Below, piece by piece: positions 36,716-45,007 of a DNA stretch of 64,000 bases. Every line of letters starts with the position of its first letter. Position 1 is the first letter of the stretch. The position numbers and the translations under genes were made by a program. The notes beneath the pieces were generated by a model that was given only the letters and a program-made list of their open reading frames with translations, was not told the DNA's origin and ran no database searches. This DNA is from Alphaproteobacteria bacterium (GTDB taxonomy: Bacteria; Myxococcota_A; UBA796; UBA2385): the NCBI GenBank assembly GCA_020632755.1, contig JACKEY010000013.1:1-64000 (forward strand), read 5' to 3'.

Positions 36716-36892
36716 TCAGATGACCGTGTAGATGAACGGCAGGACCGGCGAGCTCTCGGCGAACAGGATGAACCCGACCATCAGGGCCAGGACGATGACG
36801 ATGGGGGTCATCCACCAGGCCTTGTTGTGCACGATGAAGTCGGCGAATTCGCGCGCGAGGCTCTGGCGTTCGTTGGGGATCTGTTCGGACAC
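36716..36892 (-). CDS. DUF5989 family small membrane protein
   Basis: A 58-residue protein. It has an amphipathic N-terminus (ERQSLAREFADFIVHNKAWW), one membrane helix (PIVIVLALMVGFILFAE) and the family's C-terminal SSPVLPFIYTVI. GTG 36892 has GGGAG five bases upstream. A GGTAGCCT -10-like element lies at 36936-36943. Family members occur near SxtJ-like proteins in carbamoyltransferase loci, and function is unknown. It sits at the 3' end of the leftward glycosyltransferase block and faces another small membrane protein. Confidence 0.75.
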   Translation of the reverse strand: MSEQIPNERQSLAREFADFIVHNKAWWMTPIVIVLALMVGFILFAESSPVLPFIYTVI

Positions 36893-36935
36893 GTCATCTC
36901 CCGCGGGGGCCGGTGTCGCCCCGTGATTCGCCCTC

Positions 36936-36943
36936 AGGCTACC
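36936..36943 (-). promoter_or_regulatory. -10-like element of the DUF5989 gene
   Basis: GGTAGCCT read leftward, about 45 bases upstream of the GTG start. It fits the window's GGyTAnCC family. Confidence 0.4.
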
Positions 36944-36949
36944 ACGCTC

Positions 36950-38557
36950 TCAGGGCGTGATCCGGAAGGCGCCGCCCAGGCGGGGCACCTGCACGAACTC
37001 TCCTCCTCCGGCACCGGGCCCGCCGTCCGCGCCATCGGGCAGGAACCGCACCTCGACGGCGTCCTGGGCGCCTCCTCCCTCCTCGCCCTCGTCCCGATCC
37101 GACCACACGTGCCGGTCCTGGCCCGTGCGCCGCAGGTAGGGCGACAGGTGGCTGTCCCACGGGGGTGAGGTCTGCAGGTCGCAGGGCAGCTCGGGGGCGT
37201 CGACCACCCGCACCGGACCGGTCCCGTGCCGGGCCAGGACGGTGGCCACCGCTGACAGGCCGAGGTCGTCGTCGATCGGCGCCCGCAGCCACTGCTGGGG
37301 GCAGCCGGGCACCACCTGCTGGAGCGGCTCGGGCAGGGGGAGGGGAGGAGAGGTGCTGCGCACGGCGAGCCAGGCGCCGCCGGCCCCCGCGGCGAGCCCG
37401 GCCAGGCCCCGGCCGCGGCGGGTGGAGGCGGCGGCTCCGACCAGGACGGCCACCGCAGGCGCCGCCGGCGCGATGAGCCGGGGGTACTTCTTGGGTAGCA
37501 GCGACAGGAGCAGGACCGCGCCCAGCAGCCAGGCGGCCGCCAGGGCCACCACGGTCCGGCTGCGGCCGCCCTGCCGTGCCGCCAGGATCGCCGCCACCCC
37601 GGCAGGGACGGCGAGGGCCGGACCGACCACCAGCAGCAGGCCGACCGCCGGGTAGTACAGCGCGTGGGCGAGGAGCCCGCCTTCGCCCGAGGCCCCGGCC
37701 GATGCGCTGCCGTAGGCCAGCTGGGCCTGCAGGTGGGAGAGGTACCAGGGCCCCGCCACCAGCGCGGTCGCGAGCGCGGAGAGGCCGGTCATCAGGGCGA
37801 TGCGTCCCCGGTCGGCGGCGCGGCGGGCCGACAGCAGGATCGCGGCGAGCACCGCCGGACCGGCCAGGAAGACGAAGGTCTGCTTCACCAGCAGGCCGGC
37901 CCCGGCGGCCACGCCCAGGGCCAGGGCCCGCCCGACGGTGGGGCGCTCGCCCAGGCGCAGGGCGGCCAGCACGGCCAGGGCCACGGCGGGCACCAGCATG
38001 CCTTCCGGCATGAAGTGGCGGCTGAGCCCGACGGGCAGCGGCAGCAGGGTGGCCACCACGAAGGCGGCCAGCCCGGCAGGTCCGCGGTGGCCGTCGGCGC
38101 GGCCCGCGATGCGCATGCAGGCGACGGCGGTGAGCAGGACCCAGGCGCTGCCGATGAGCTCGACGACGGGCGCTCCGGGGTCGCCCACGCCGAGGGCCGT
38201 CCACCAGGCACCGACGGTGGCCGGGTAGAGCGAGGGGTAGTCGCCCATGTCGCCCGCCACCAGCCGCTGCAGGAAGGCCAGCGGGTGGCCGTCGACCAGG
38301 TCCTGGCGGAACAGCTCGGCGGCGCCGACGTGGCCTTCTTCGTCACCGTCCCGGAGCAGGCGGTCCGTCGCCAGCCAGGACCACTGGGCGGCCAGCCAGA
38401 GCACCGTCCAGAGCCCTGCCGCCAGGGCTGTGGAAAACCTGTGGACGGCTGTGGATTGTCGACCGGGAGAGGCGGGCGGTGCGGGAGGCGGATGCGGGGA
38501 GGAGTGAGGTGCCAGCGTGGTTCTCAGAAGACCTGGCCGATCCGCAGGGTTGTCCAC
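36950..38557 (-). CDS. GT-C (GT39/ArnT-like) membrane glycosyltransferase, start uncertain
   Basis: A polytopic membrane protein whose first extracytoplasmic loop carries DGDEEGH, the acidic motif position of GT-C enzymes such as PMT and ArnT. About ten more helices and a soluble C-terminal domain ending VPRLGGAFRITP follow. It probably transfers a lipid-linked sugar to an envelope acceptor; the acceptor is unknown. GTG 38557 keeps the first helix intact but overlaps the upstream gene by 34 bases and adds a Pro/Ser-rich stretch. GTG 38404 truncates that helix. The true start may be nonstandard. Confidence 0.65.
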   Translation of the reverse strand: MDNPADRPGLLRTTLAPHSSPHPPPAPPASPGRQSTAVHRFSTALAAGLWTVLWLAAQWSWLATDRLLRDGDEEGHVGAAELFRQDLVDGHPLAFLQRLVAGDMGDYPSLYPATVGAWWTALGVGDPGAPVVELIGSAWVLLTAVACMRIAGRADGHRGPAGLAAFVVATLLPLPVGLSRHFMPEGMLVPAVALAVLAALRLGERPTVGRALALGVAAGAGLLVKQTFVFLAGPAVLAAILLSARRAADRGRIALMTGLSALATALVAGPWYLSHLQAQLAYGSASAGASGEGGLLAHALYYPAVGLLLVVGPALAVPAGVAAILAARQGGRSRTVVALAAAWLLGAVLLLSLLPKKYPRLIAPAAPAVAVLVGAAASTRRGRGLAGLAAGAGGAWLAVRSTSPPLPLPEPLQQVVPGCPQQWLRAPIDDDLGLSAVATVLARHGTGPVRVVDAPELPCDLQTSPPWDSHLSPYLRRTGQDRHVWSDRDEGEEGGGAQDAVEVRFLPDGADGGPGAGGGEFVQVPRLGGAFRITP

Positions 38558-40413
38558 ACCCCGACCAGGACCACGACGGGCAGCGCATGTCGGAGCCAGA
38601 CCGGCCGCGCCGAGGCCGAGGCAGCGACGACGGCCACGCCGGTGAGGGCGACGAGGGGCAGGAAGTAGTGCGTGGGGTGGTGATCGACGGTGGCCAGGAG
38701 CGTGCTGTAGGCGAGCGCCGCGCCCAGCACGAACCGCAGCCCCCGCCGGGCCGGGGTGCCCCGGCCGAAGACGAAGGGCAGGGCGACCAGCAGGCCGCCC
38801 CCGGTGTACCGCAGCCAGATCCAGTAGAAGGAGGGGATGCGGGGCAGCAGCGAGGTCGGGGCGTAGTCGCCGTGCCAGTGCTCGGGGAAGGTCTCGAAGT
38901 ACAGGATGAACAGCAGGTCGTCGAGCTTGCCGGTCAGCAGCAGGCCCGCGGCCGCCATGCCGCCCAGGAAGACCAGGCCCCACAGCCCGATGAGCCCGCG
39001 CCAGGGCCGGCCGTTGCCGGTGGACCACCAGGCCAGCGCGAGGAGGGTGGCCAGCGCTACACCGGGGTAGCGCAGGGTCCCGGCGGCGATGCCCAGCACG
39101 GCGAACCAGGCCCAGCGCCGGCCGGCGAGGGCGCAGGCGACGGACAGCACGGCGGCGGCGTAGAGGCTGTCCGGGAACATCGTGCTGGCCGGCTCGAACA
39201 TCAGCAGGGCGTGCACCAGCACCATGGCCGCGGGCACCACCCAGGCCACGGCGGGCGCGCCGCGACCCACCAGGCTGGCCAGGCGCACGGCCGAGCCGCC
39301 GACCAGCACCAGCACGGCCAGGAACAGCAGGTTCGCCCCGGGCAGGTCGCCGTCCGCGAACAGCACCGTCACCGCCAGCACGGGGGTCCAGCCGGGCGGC
39401 TGGTTGAGGGTCAGCCAGCGGTCGTCGAGGACCTCGCGGGCCCAGTCCAGGTTCTCGACCTGGTTCACGATCTGCCAGTAGTGGGTGTAGCGGAGGTCGC
39501 CCTCGGCGTGGGCCGACCAGATGCTCTCGGTGCCGGGGAAGACGTAGAGCTGGTCGCCGGTGAGGGTGACCGGCAGGGCCTCGCCGCGGGCGAGCGACAG
39601 GTCGGTGGCGAGGGCAGCGACGCCGCGGTCGAGGTAGCGCCGGACGGGGGCGTCTTCGCCCTCTTCCTGCGGGCTGGCCTGGATCTCCACGGTCTGGCCG
39701 GCGACGGTGAGGGTGCTGCCGATCGGCCCGCGCACGGCCAGCACGACGCGGCCGTCGAGATCGTCCTCGGCGACCAGCTCGCCCTCGAAGGCCGCGCCCG
39801 GCTGCGGGCTGTCCAGGCGCCAGGTGTTCGCTTCCTCCCAGCCGATGGGGGTCGCCTCGGCCCACCCCTCGCCCGGACGCAGGGGCAGGATCTCGTGGCC
39901 TTCGTCGTCCGCGCCGTCCAGCCACCAGTAGGCGTCCAGCGGTCGGCGCGCGTCGTCCATGCGCCAGGCGGCGGCGAACAGCACGGCCACGACGACGGCG
40001 AGGCCGCCGAGCAGCTCGCGCCGCGGGGACGGGGCGGCCCGTCCGTGGCGGCCGAGCACGCTGCCGACCAGCCCGAAGGCCACGGCGAGGGCGAGCAGGG
40101 CCCAGGCCTGGGGCTCGCCGCGTAGCCCGGACTCCCGCACCAGGCCGACGGCGATCCAGGTCCAGCCGAGCGAGATCCAGGTCGCGTCGATGGCCAGCTG
40201 CAGCCCGGTGACCGGGGGGCGGTCGGCGGGCGAGCGACGCGGGTCGCCCGCCGGCAGCGCTTCGGCGCGGGAGCGGTGCAGCAGCAGCCAGCGGGCCCAG
40301 CCGAGCCCCGGCGCGTAGAGCAGGGTCGGCAGCGCCAGGAGGGCGGTGACCCACCACGGCGCCCCTGCCCGCATCGAGACGGCGACCAGCACCGCCAGGC
40401 CCAGGACGGTCAC
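38524..40413 (-). CDS. Polytopic membrane protein, GT-C-like
   Basis: A 629-residue protein with three or four N-terminal membrane helices, an extracytoplasmic segment (about 150-320) and about eight further helices. The loop after the fourth helix has DAYWWLDGADDEGHE, again an acidic Asp/Glu pair followed by GH, as in the next gene. The two are probably related enzymes. GTG 40413 overlaps the pseudokinase stop as GTGA and has AGGGG seven bases upstream. Substrate is unknown. Confidence 0.6.
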   Translation of the reverse strand: MTVLGLAVLVAVSMRAGAPWWVTALLALPTLLYAPGLGWARWLLLHRSRAEALPAGDPRRSPADRPPVTGLQLAIDATWISLGWTWIAVGLVRESGLRGEPQAWALLALAVAFGLVGSVLGRHGRAAPSPRRELLGGLAVVVAVLFAAAWRMDDARRPLDAYWWLDGADDEGHEILPLRPGEGWAEATPIGWEEANTWRLDSPQPGAAFEGELVAEDDLDGRVVLAVRGPIGSTLTVAGQTVEIQASPQEEGEDAPVRRYLDRGVAALATDLSLARGEALPVTLTGDQLYVFPGTESIWSAHAEGDLRYTHYWQIVNQVENLDWAREVLDDRWLTLNQPPGWTPVLAVTVLFADGDLPGANLLFLAVLVLVGGSAVRLASLVGRGAPAVAWVVPAAMVLVHALLMFEPASTMFPDSLYAAAVLSVACALAGRRWAWFAVLGIAAGTLRYPGVALATLLALAWWSTGNGRPWRGLIGLWGLVFLGGMAAAGLLLTGKLDDLLFILYFETFPEHWHGDYAPTSLLPRIPSFYWIWLRYTGGGLLVALPFVFGRGTPARRGLRFVLGAALAYSTLLATVDHHPTHYFLPLVALTGVAVVAASASARPVWLRHALPVVVLVGVWTTLRIGQVF

Positions 40414-41663
40414 GTCGGTGCCCCTGCGTGCCCCAGCGGTGCCTGATGCACGGGCCGGGCCTGGTGCTCGAGCATCATCCGCGACCGGCGCAGGGCGGCC
40501 ATCGCCCGCAGCCAGCGCACGAGCGCCTGGGCGTGCGCGTCCCGGCTGCCGAGCTGGTCCTGCACCCGGGCTCGCTGCACCTCGTCGCCGCGGGCCCGCG
40601 AGGCCCAGGCCCGCAGCAGGGTGCGCGCCACCTGGGCGTCCAGGCCGAAGCGCGGGTGGAACAGCGCGGGCAGGTCGGCCACCGCGGGATCGCCGGCCAG
40701 GGCCGGGACCGCGCCGCCGCGCACCACCCGGCCGTCGCTCTCGACCAGGAACAGGCTGCCCGTGATGGTGGCCTTCAGGCAGGCGCGCCCCGCGGGCAGG
40801 GCCGGAGGCGCGACGCTGGTCTGCAGGCGGCGGGCGAGCTGGGACAGGCGGCCGGCCCGGTCCTGGCGGCCCACGCGGCGCCCGGCCAGGGCCAGCTGGT
40901 GGCGGGCGGCCAGCAGGTCGCCGGCCAGGGTCCTGCGCAGCAACACCAGGCCGTCGGCGGCCGAGGGGGGCGGGTCTTCGGTCCAGGACCAGGCCAGGCC
41001 CGCGACCGGATCGGCGCCGTGGGGGTCGAGGGCGGCGATGAGCCGACCCAGCCGGCGCAGGTCGTGGGCCGGGCCATCGTCGGCCGCGCCGAACCGGTCC
41101 AGCCATGCCAGCTGCACGCCGTCCGGGCCCGAGAACAGGTGGGTGGCCATCGGCCCGCCGTGCACGCGTCCGGCGCGGTGCAGGGCGTCCAGGGCGGTCA
41201 GGCCGGTGCCGAGCAGGCGCGCGAGCTCGATGCGATCCGGCGGGTCCTCGACCGGCAGGCGGTCGACGATCGGCAGCCCAGGGGCCGCCAGCCACAGGTG
41301 CGGCCAGTCGCCGTCGAGGTGGGCCCGGGTCGGGACGGCCAGCGCGTCGGGCAGGCCCGTCGGCAAGGGGGCGGCCAGCCGGCGGCGCATCACGGGGTCG
41401 TCCAGCCAGCGCGGGTGCAGGCAGCGCAGCATGGTGCGGCCGCCGCCTTCGATCTCCCAGCCCTCCCAGGTGGTGGCCAGCGGGTCGACGGCCAGCAGGC
41501 GCTCGCGGCGCACCCCGTCGACGACCGGAGGCAGCCCGCCGCAGGCCAGCTCGAGCTCGCGCAGGGCCATCATCCGGCGGTCGTCCCCGTCAGCGGCCGC
41601 CTGGGCGCGCAGCGCCGGCAGGGTCGCGGGGTCGGGGGGCAGGAGCGGCGGGTCCGTGCGCAC
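40410..41663 (-). CDS. Protein-kinase-like pseudokinase
   Basis: The N-terminal half follows a Hanks-type kinase layout but lacks its chemistry. The VAIK position reads TMLRCLHP (Lys replaced by Arg). The catalytic loop is GRVHGGPMATHLF (HGD changed to HGG, no catalytic Asp), and DFG becomes LDRFG. It may bind a ligand or scaffold rather than phosphorylate. The C-terminal 200 residues are helical. GTG 41663 is chosen because a TACCGT hexamer lies seven bases upstream and overlaps the alternative GTG at 41672. It is followed by the GT-C-like gene through a GTGA overlap and preceded by murJ. Confidence 0.6.
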   Translation of the reverse strand: MRTDPPLLPPDPATLPALRAQAAADGDDRRMMALRELELACGGLPPVVDGVRRERLLAVDPLATTWEGWEIEGGGRTMLRCLHPRWLDDPVMRRRLAAPLPTGLPDALAVPTRAHLDGDWPHLWLAAPGLPIVDRLPVEDPPDRIELARLLGTGLTALDALHRAGRVHGGPMATHLFSGPDGVQLAWLDRFGAADDGPAHDLRRLGRLIAALDPHGADPVAGLAWSWTEDPPPSAADGLVLLRRTLAGDLLAARHQLALAGRRVGRQDRAGRLSQLARRLQTSVAPPALPAGRACLKATITGSLFLVESDGRVVRGGAVPALAGDPAVADLPALFHPRFGLDAQVARTLLRAWASRARGDEVQRARVQDQLGSRDAHAQALVRWLRAMAALRRSRMMLEHQARPVHQAPLGHAGAPT

Positions 41664-41670
41664 GAGCGGC

Positions 41671-41676
41671 ACGGTA
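41671..41676 (-). promoter_or_regulatory. -10-like hexamer, predicted leaderless start of the pseudokinase
   Basis: TACCGT ends seven bases before the GTG at 41663. Confidence 0.35.
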
Positions 41677-41681
41677 CCGCA

Positions 41682-41723
41682 GGGCCGCGGGGTCGGGGCT
41701 GCGGAGTCGGGGCCGCAGGGTCA
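41682..41723. repeat. Three tandem 14-bp repeats at the end of murJ
   Basis: Units GGGCCGCGGGGTCG, GGGCTGCGGAGTCG and GGGCCGCAGGGTCA follow one another. The last includes the murJ stop codon. Confidence 0.6.
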
Positions 41724-43310
41724 GGGCGACCCGCGCCGGCTGCGACCCAGGCGGCGTGCGACCCGGCCCCAGATCAGGTCGATGACCTCGCGGGCTTCGG
41801 GCAGACGGACCAGCAGCAGGGCGCCCAGGTAGACCGCGCCCGCCACGCCGCCGGCCACGGCGCCGTGGGCCAGGGCGGGCAGATCGTCGGGCAGGGCCAG
41901 CGCCACACCGTGGCCCGCGAGCACGGCGGCGACCACGCAGGGCACGGCGCGCAGGGCGAAGGCGCCGTAGCCGTCGACCACCGCATCGCGATCCGCGGCG
42001 TCGCTGCCGCTGCGGTACTCGCGGCGCAGGGCCAGCACCAGGGCGGCCACGTACACGGTGACCGCGGCGCTGCTGGCCGTGGCCAGCCCGAGCACCCCGA
42101 CCGTGCGGCCGGCCCACCAGTAGGCCGGGTAGGCCAGCACCAGCACGCCCGTGCCGAGCAGGCTCGGCAGCCAGGTCTTGCCCAGCGCGTAGAAGCCGCG
42201 CGCGACCAGGGTCTGCGCGGCCCAGGCCCACAGCGCCACGCAGAACACCGCCAGGGCGGCGCCGATCGCCGCGTGCTGCGCGGCGTCCATGCGGCCGCCG
42301 TAGATCACCCGCGAGATGTCCGCGCCGGCCACGGTCAGCACGACCTGGGCCCCGAAGGCCAGCACCAGCATGCGCCGCACCGCGCCCGCCAGGGTGCGGT
42401 AGGCGCCCGGCCGGTCACCCTCGGCCACCAGCCGCGCCAGGGTCGGGAAGGTCGCGACGCCGGCGGCGAGCCCGAACACGCCCATCGGCACCTTCATCAG
42501 CTTCTTGGCGTACTCCAGCGTGGCGACCGCGCCCTCGCCCAGCCGGCTGCCCTCGCGCGACAGCACCATGTCGTCCATCGCCACGATGCTGAACGCCAGC
42601 ATGATCGGCAGGCTGCGCCACAGCCAGGCCTTGAGGTCCGGGTGGGTCAGCGAGAGCACCGGGCGCCAGCGCAGCCCGTGCTGCAGGCAGCCGATCAGGG
42701 GGAGGAGGAAGGGGCCCGCCACGCTGCCGGCGAGCACGCCCCAGGCGAAGCCGTAGGCGCCGGCGTCCGCGCCGCCGATGAGGCCCCCGGCGATGATGCC
42801 GACCGTGTAGACCAGCGGCGCGAGTGCGGGGAGGGCGTGCTTGTCCCGGGCCTGGAGCGCCGCCGACAGCAGCCCGCCCACCAGGTGGAAGGCCTGGGCC
42901 GGCAGCACGATGCGCGTCAGGCGGGTGAGCTCGGCGGCCGCGTCGGCGTCCAGGCCCGGCGCGAACACGGGCGGCACCACCCAGGGCACGGCGATCCAGG
43001 CGGCCGTGCCCACCACCGCCAGGACCACCAGGATCGCGTTGGCGATGACCGAGAAGCTGGTCCAGGCGCCGTCTTCGTCGTCGCGCGCCAGGTAGGCCCC
43101 GAAGATCGGGATGAACACGATGGACAGCGCGCCGCCGGCCAGCAGGTAGTTCAGGTAGTCGGGCAGCCGGAAGGACAGGAAGTACAGGTCGGCGTCGGCG
43201 CCGCCGCCCAGCACGCGGCCCAGCACCGCTTCGCGGACCAGCCCGATGACGCGGCTCAGCAGGATGCTCGCGCCCCAGATGGCCGCCGCGATGCCGATGC
43301 GCTTCGACAT
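41721..43310 (-). CDS. murJ: Lipid II flippase MurJ
   Basis: A 529-residue MOP-superfamily membrane protein with 14 predicted helices, moving lipid II across the inner membrane for peptidoglycan synthesis. Family segments include SRVIGLVREAVLGRVLG near the N-terminus, FRLPDYLNYLLAGGALSIVFIPIF, and ARGFYALGKTWLPSLLG. It starts directly after the stop of the upstream lipoprotein gene (TGA then ATG, no gap). It is followed by a pseudokinase, recalling loci where a kinase-like domain controls MurJ, though here the domain is degenerate and only distantly similar. Confidence 0.93.
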   Translation of the reverse strand: MSKRIGIAAAIWGASILLSRVIGLVREAVLGRVLGGGADADLYFLSFRLPDYLNYLLAGGALSIVFIPIFGAYLARDDEDGAWTSFSVIANAILVVLAVVGTAAWIAVPWVVPPVFAPGLDADAAAELTRLTRIVLPAQAFHLVGGLLSAALQARDKHALPALAPLVYTVGIIAGGLIGGADAGAYGFAWGVLAGSVAGPFLLPLIGCLQHGLRWRPVLSLTHPDLKAWLWRSLPIMLAFSIVAMDDMVLSREGSRLGEGAVATLEYAKKLMKVPMGVFGLAAGVATFPTLARLVAEGDRPGAYRTLAGAVRRMLVLAFGAQVVLTVAGADISRVIYGGRMDAAQHAAIGAALAVFCVALWAWAAQTLVARGFYALGKTWLPSLLGTGVLVLAYPAYWWAGRTVGVLGLATASSAAVTVYVAALVLALRREYRSGSDAADRDAVVDGYGAFALRAVPCVVAAVLAGHGVALALPDDLPALAHGAVAGGVAGAVYLGALLLVRLPEAREVIDLIWGRVARRLGRSRRGSP

Positions 43311-44090
43311 TCAGGGCGCGCAGCGCCAGCGGGCCAGGCGGGTGAGCCCGACCGATCCGGGCTTCTCGTCGAGTCGGTAGAGCACCACGTGGTGTTCCGA
43401 CCAGGCCGCCAGCTCGCGGTTCCCGTCGCCGTCGAGGTCGGCGGGCGGCAGGACCCGGACCTTGTCGCAGGTGTCGGGCAGGCTGTCCTGGACCAGCACC
43501 TCGGACGCCTCGAGGTCGAGGATGGCCAGCACGCCGCGGCACTCGCGGTGGCCAGTGGCGATCAGCACCGGCGGGGCGTTCTTGCGCCGCGCCTTCACGA
43601 CGCTGCCGACCTCGACCCCGCGGCTGCGCGAAGGCACGCCTGCTTCCGGCGCTGGGGCGAAGGGGTCCAGGTCGGGCAGCAGCTCGTCCATCCGCCAGGC
43701 GGCCCGCTCGACCAGCGCGGCCTGGATGGCCGGCGCCTCGGGCACCTCGACGCCGGCGCCGTCGCCCTTCAGCACGATCATCGCGCCCGCCGGCTCGGCG
43801 ACCAGCTCGCCGCAGGGCCCCTGCTCTCCCGTGCCGGTCAAGGGCACGATCCCCTTGCGGCCGACGGCCACCGCGCCGTCGTTCGTTCGGAACCACTGGC
43901 CGTCGTGCACCAGCAGGGCGCCCCAGCCGTCCTCGAGCGACTCCTTCGCCGCCGGGGGACCGCCCGGGGCCTCGGTGACGGCGGTGGCCTCGGTCACCGG
44001 GTCGGTGGCGGAGGGACCGGCCGCGGGGGCCGCGGTGGGGGTGACCTCGACGGGGTCGCAGGCGAGCAGCAGGGTCAGGATGGCGAGCAT
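43311..44090 (-). CDS. Lipoprotein with FG-GAP-like segment
   Basis: A 259-residue lipoprotein with the Cys at residue 11 (LLLAC) after an uncharged signal peptide. Residue +2 is Asp, which in enterobacteria would keep it at the inner membrane. An Ala/Pro/Thr linker (to about 45) precedes a beta-rich domain containing PADLDGDGNRELAAWS, a single FG-GAP-like calcium loop near residue 220. A TAGGTC hexamer lies six bases before the ATG, predicting leaderless translation. It abuts murJ without a gap; a role with MurJ is possible but unproven. Confidence 0.65.
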   Translation of the reverse strand: MLAILTLLLACDPVEVTPTAAPAAGPSATDPVTEATAVTEAPGGPPAAKESLEDGWGALLVHDGQWFRTNDGAVAVGRKGIVPLTGTGEQGPCGELVAEPAGAMIVLKGDGAGVEVPEAPAIQAALVERAAWRMDELLPDLDPFAPAPEAGVPSRSRGVEVGSVVKARRKNAPPVLIATGHRECRGVLAILDLEASEVLVQDSLPDTCDKVRVLPPADLDGDGNRELAAWSEHHVVLYRLDEKPGSVGLTRLARWRCAP

Positions 44091-44096
44091 GGGCCC

Positions 44097-44102
44097 GACC
44101 TA
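44097..44102 (-). promoter_or_regulatory. -10-like hexamer, predicted leaderless start of the lipoprotein upstream of murJ
   Basis: TAGGTC, with GATTAG just before it, ends six bases before the ATG at 44090. Confidence 0.45.
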
Positions 44103-44116
44103 ATCAGCCCCCGCCC

Positions 44117-44977
44117 TCAGCGGGACCAGGACAGCCCGCCGCTGACGCTCCAGCCGGTCGAGCTCGCGTCGGCATAGGGCGTGGTGCTGGCCCCCAGCTC
44201 GACCGCGAGCCCGTGGCCGACCCTGGCTCCGAGCCCGGTCGACAGCTGCAGCCACTCCTTCGTGGTCGCGTCTTCTGCGTCCCCCGGTCCCGCGAAGGCG
44301 TACAGGCCGCTCGCCTCGACCGACAGCCAGCCCAGCTCCCGCTCGTCGAGCCGCGGCGACCAGCCGGCCTGCGCCCGCCAGGGGATGCCGTCGCCGATGG
44401 TCCGGTCGGGCCGCGTCGAGTCGCCCAGCCACCACTCGGTGCGGTGGCGGTAGCCGCTGCCGATGGCGGCCCAGCCCTGGAAGCCACCCAGCGCGAAGCC
44501 GCGCCCGGCCTCGGCCATTGCGGTCAGATCGACCTGCCCGTCCCCGAGCGCCGGGAAGCGCTCGCCCACGTAGCCGTAGGGCGCCAGGTCGCCGTTGTCG
44601 TACAGCGGCAGCTTGGCGGACAGGGTCAGCGACACGGGCCAGGCGTCGGCCAGCACGAGCCCACTCGCCACGCCGACCTCGGCGTCCCCGAAGCCGCGCT
44701 GGATGTAGGCCACGTCGCCGACCGTGTTCCGCGACAGGACGAAGGGCAGGTTGGCCACCAGCTGCAGGTGGGGCGCGACGCCGACCTCGCCGTAGAGGTG
44801 GACCGTGTGGCCCACGTAGGCACTCGACGCCATCCCGCCGGGCGAGGCGCGGCCCGAGGGGTCCACGTATTCGTCCGCCGCGAACCGCAGGTACCCGGCC
44901 TTCACGTAGGCGTGGCCCGGGTCCTTGATCCAGGGACCCGCCGACGCCGTCGAGGCGGCCAGGATCAGCGCGAGCAT
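44117..44977 (-). CDS. Small outer-membrane beta-barrel protein
   Basis: A 286-residue protein with a 13-residue uncharged signal peptide (MLALILAASTASA). About 12 amphipathic strands are visible (HLYGEVGVAPHLQLVANLPF, EVGVASGLVLADAWPVSLTLS, LAVELGASTTPYAD). This pattern resembles transport or phenol-MetA-type barrels. Solute is unknown. The GGAGG ribosome site lies four bases from the ATG inside a perfect 7-base hairpin, suggesting translational control. Confidence 0.68.
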   Translation of the reverse strand: MLALILAASTASAGPWIKDPGHAYVKAGYLRFAADEYVDPSGRASPGGMASSAYVGHTVHLYGEVGVAPHLQLVANLPFVLSRNTVGDVAYIQRGFGDAEVGVASGLVLADAWPVSLTLSAKLPLYDNGDLAPYGYVGERFPALGDGQVDLTAMAEAGRGFALGGFQGWAAIGSGYRHRTEWWLGDSTRPDRTIGDGIPWRAQAGWSPRLDERELGWLSVEASGLYAFAGPGDAEDATTKEWLQLSTGLGARVGHGLAVELGASTTPYADASSTGWSVSGGLSWSR

Positions 44978-44979
44978 CT

Positions 44980-44996
44980 CACCTCCGTCGGAGGTG
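44980..44996 (-). promoter_or_regulatory. Hairpin sequestering the ribosome site of the small barrel gene
   Basis: mRNA CACCTCC-GAC-GGAGGTG, whose 3' arm is the full ribosome site, two bases before the ATG. Confidence 0.5.
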
Positions 44997-45007
44997 CGGA
45001 GATGCCG

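Noticed and set aside
40428..44177. 1249-residue + strand frame
   Set aside because: Runs antisense across the pseudokinase, murJ and a lipoprotein; Gln/His/Gly-rich nonsense composition.
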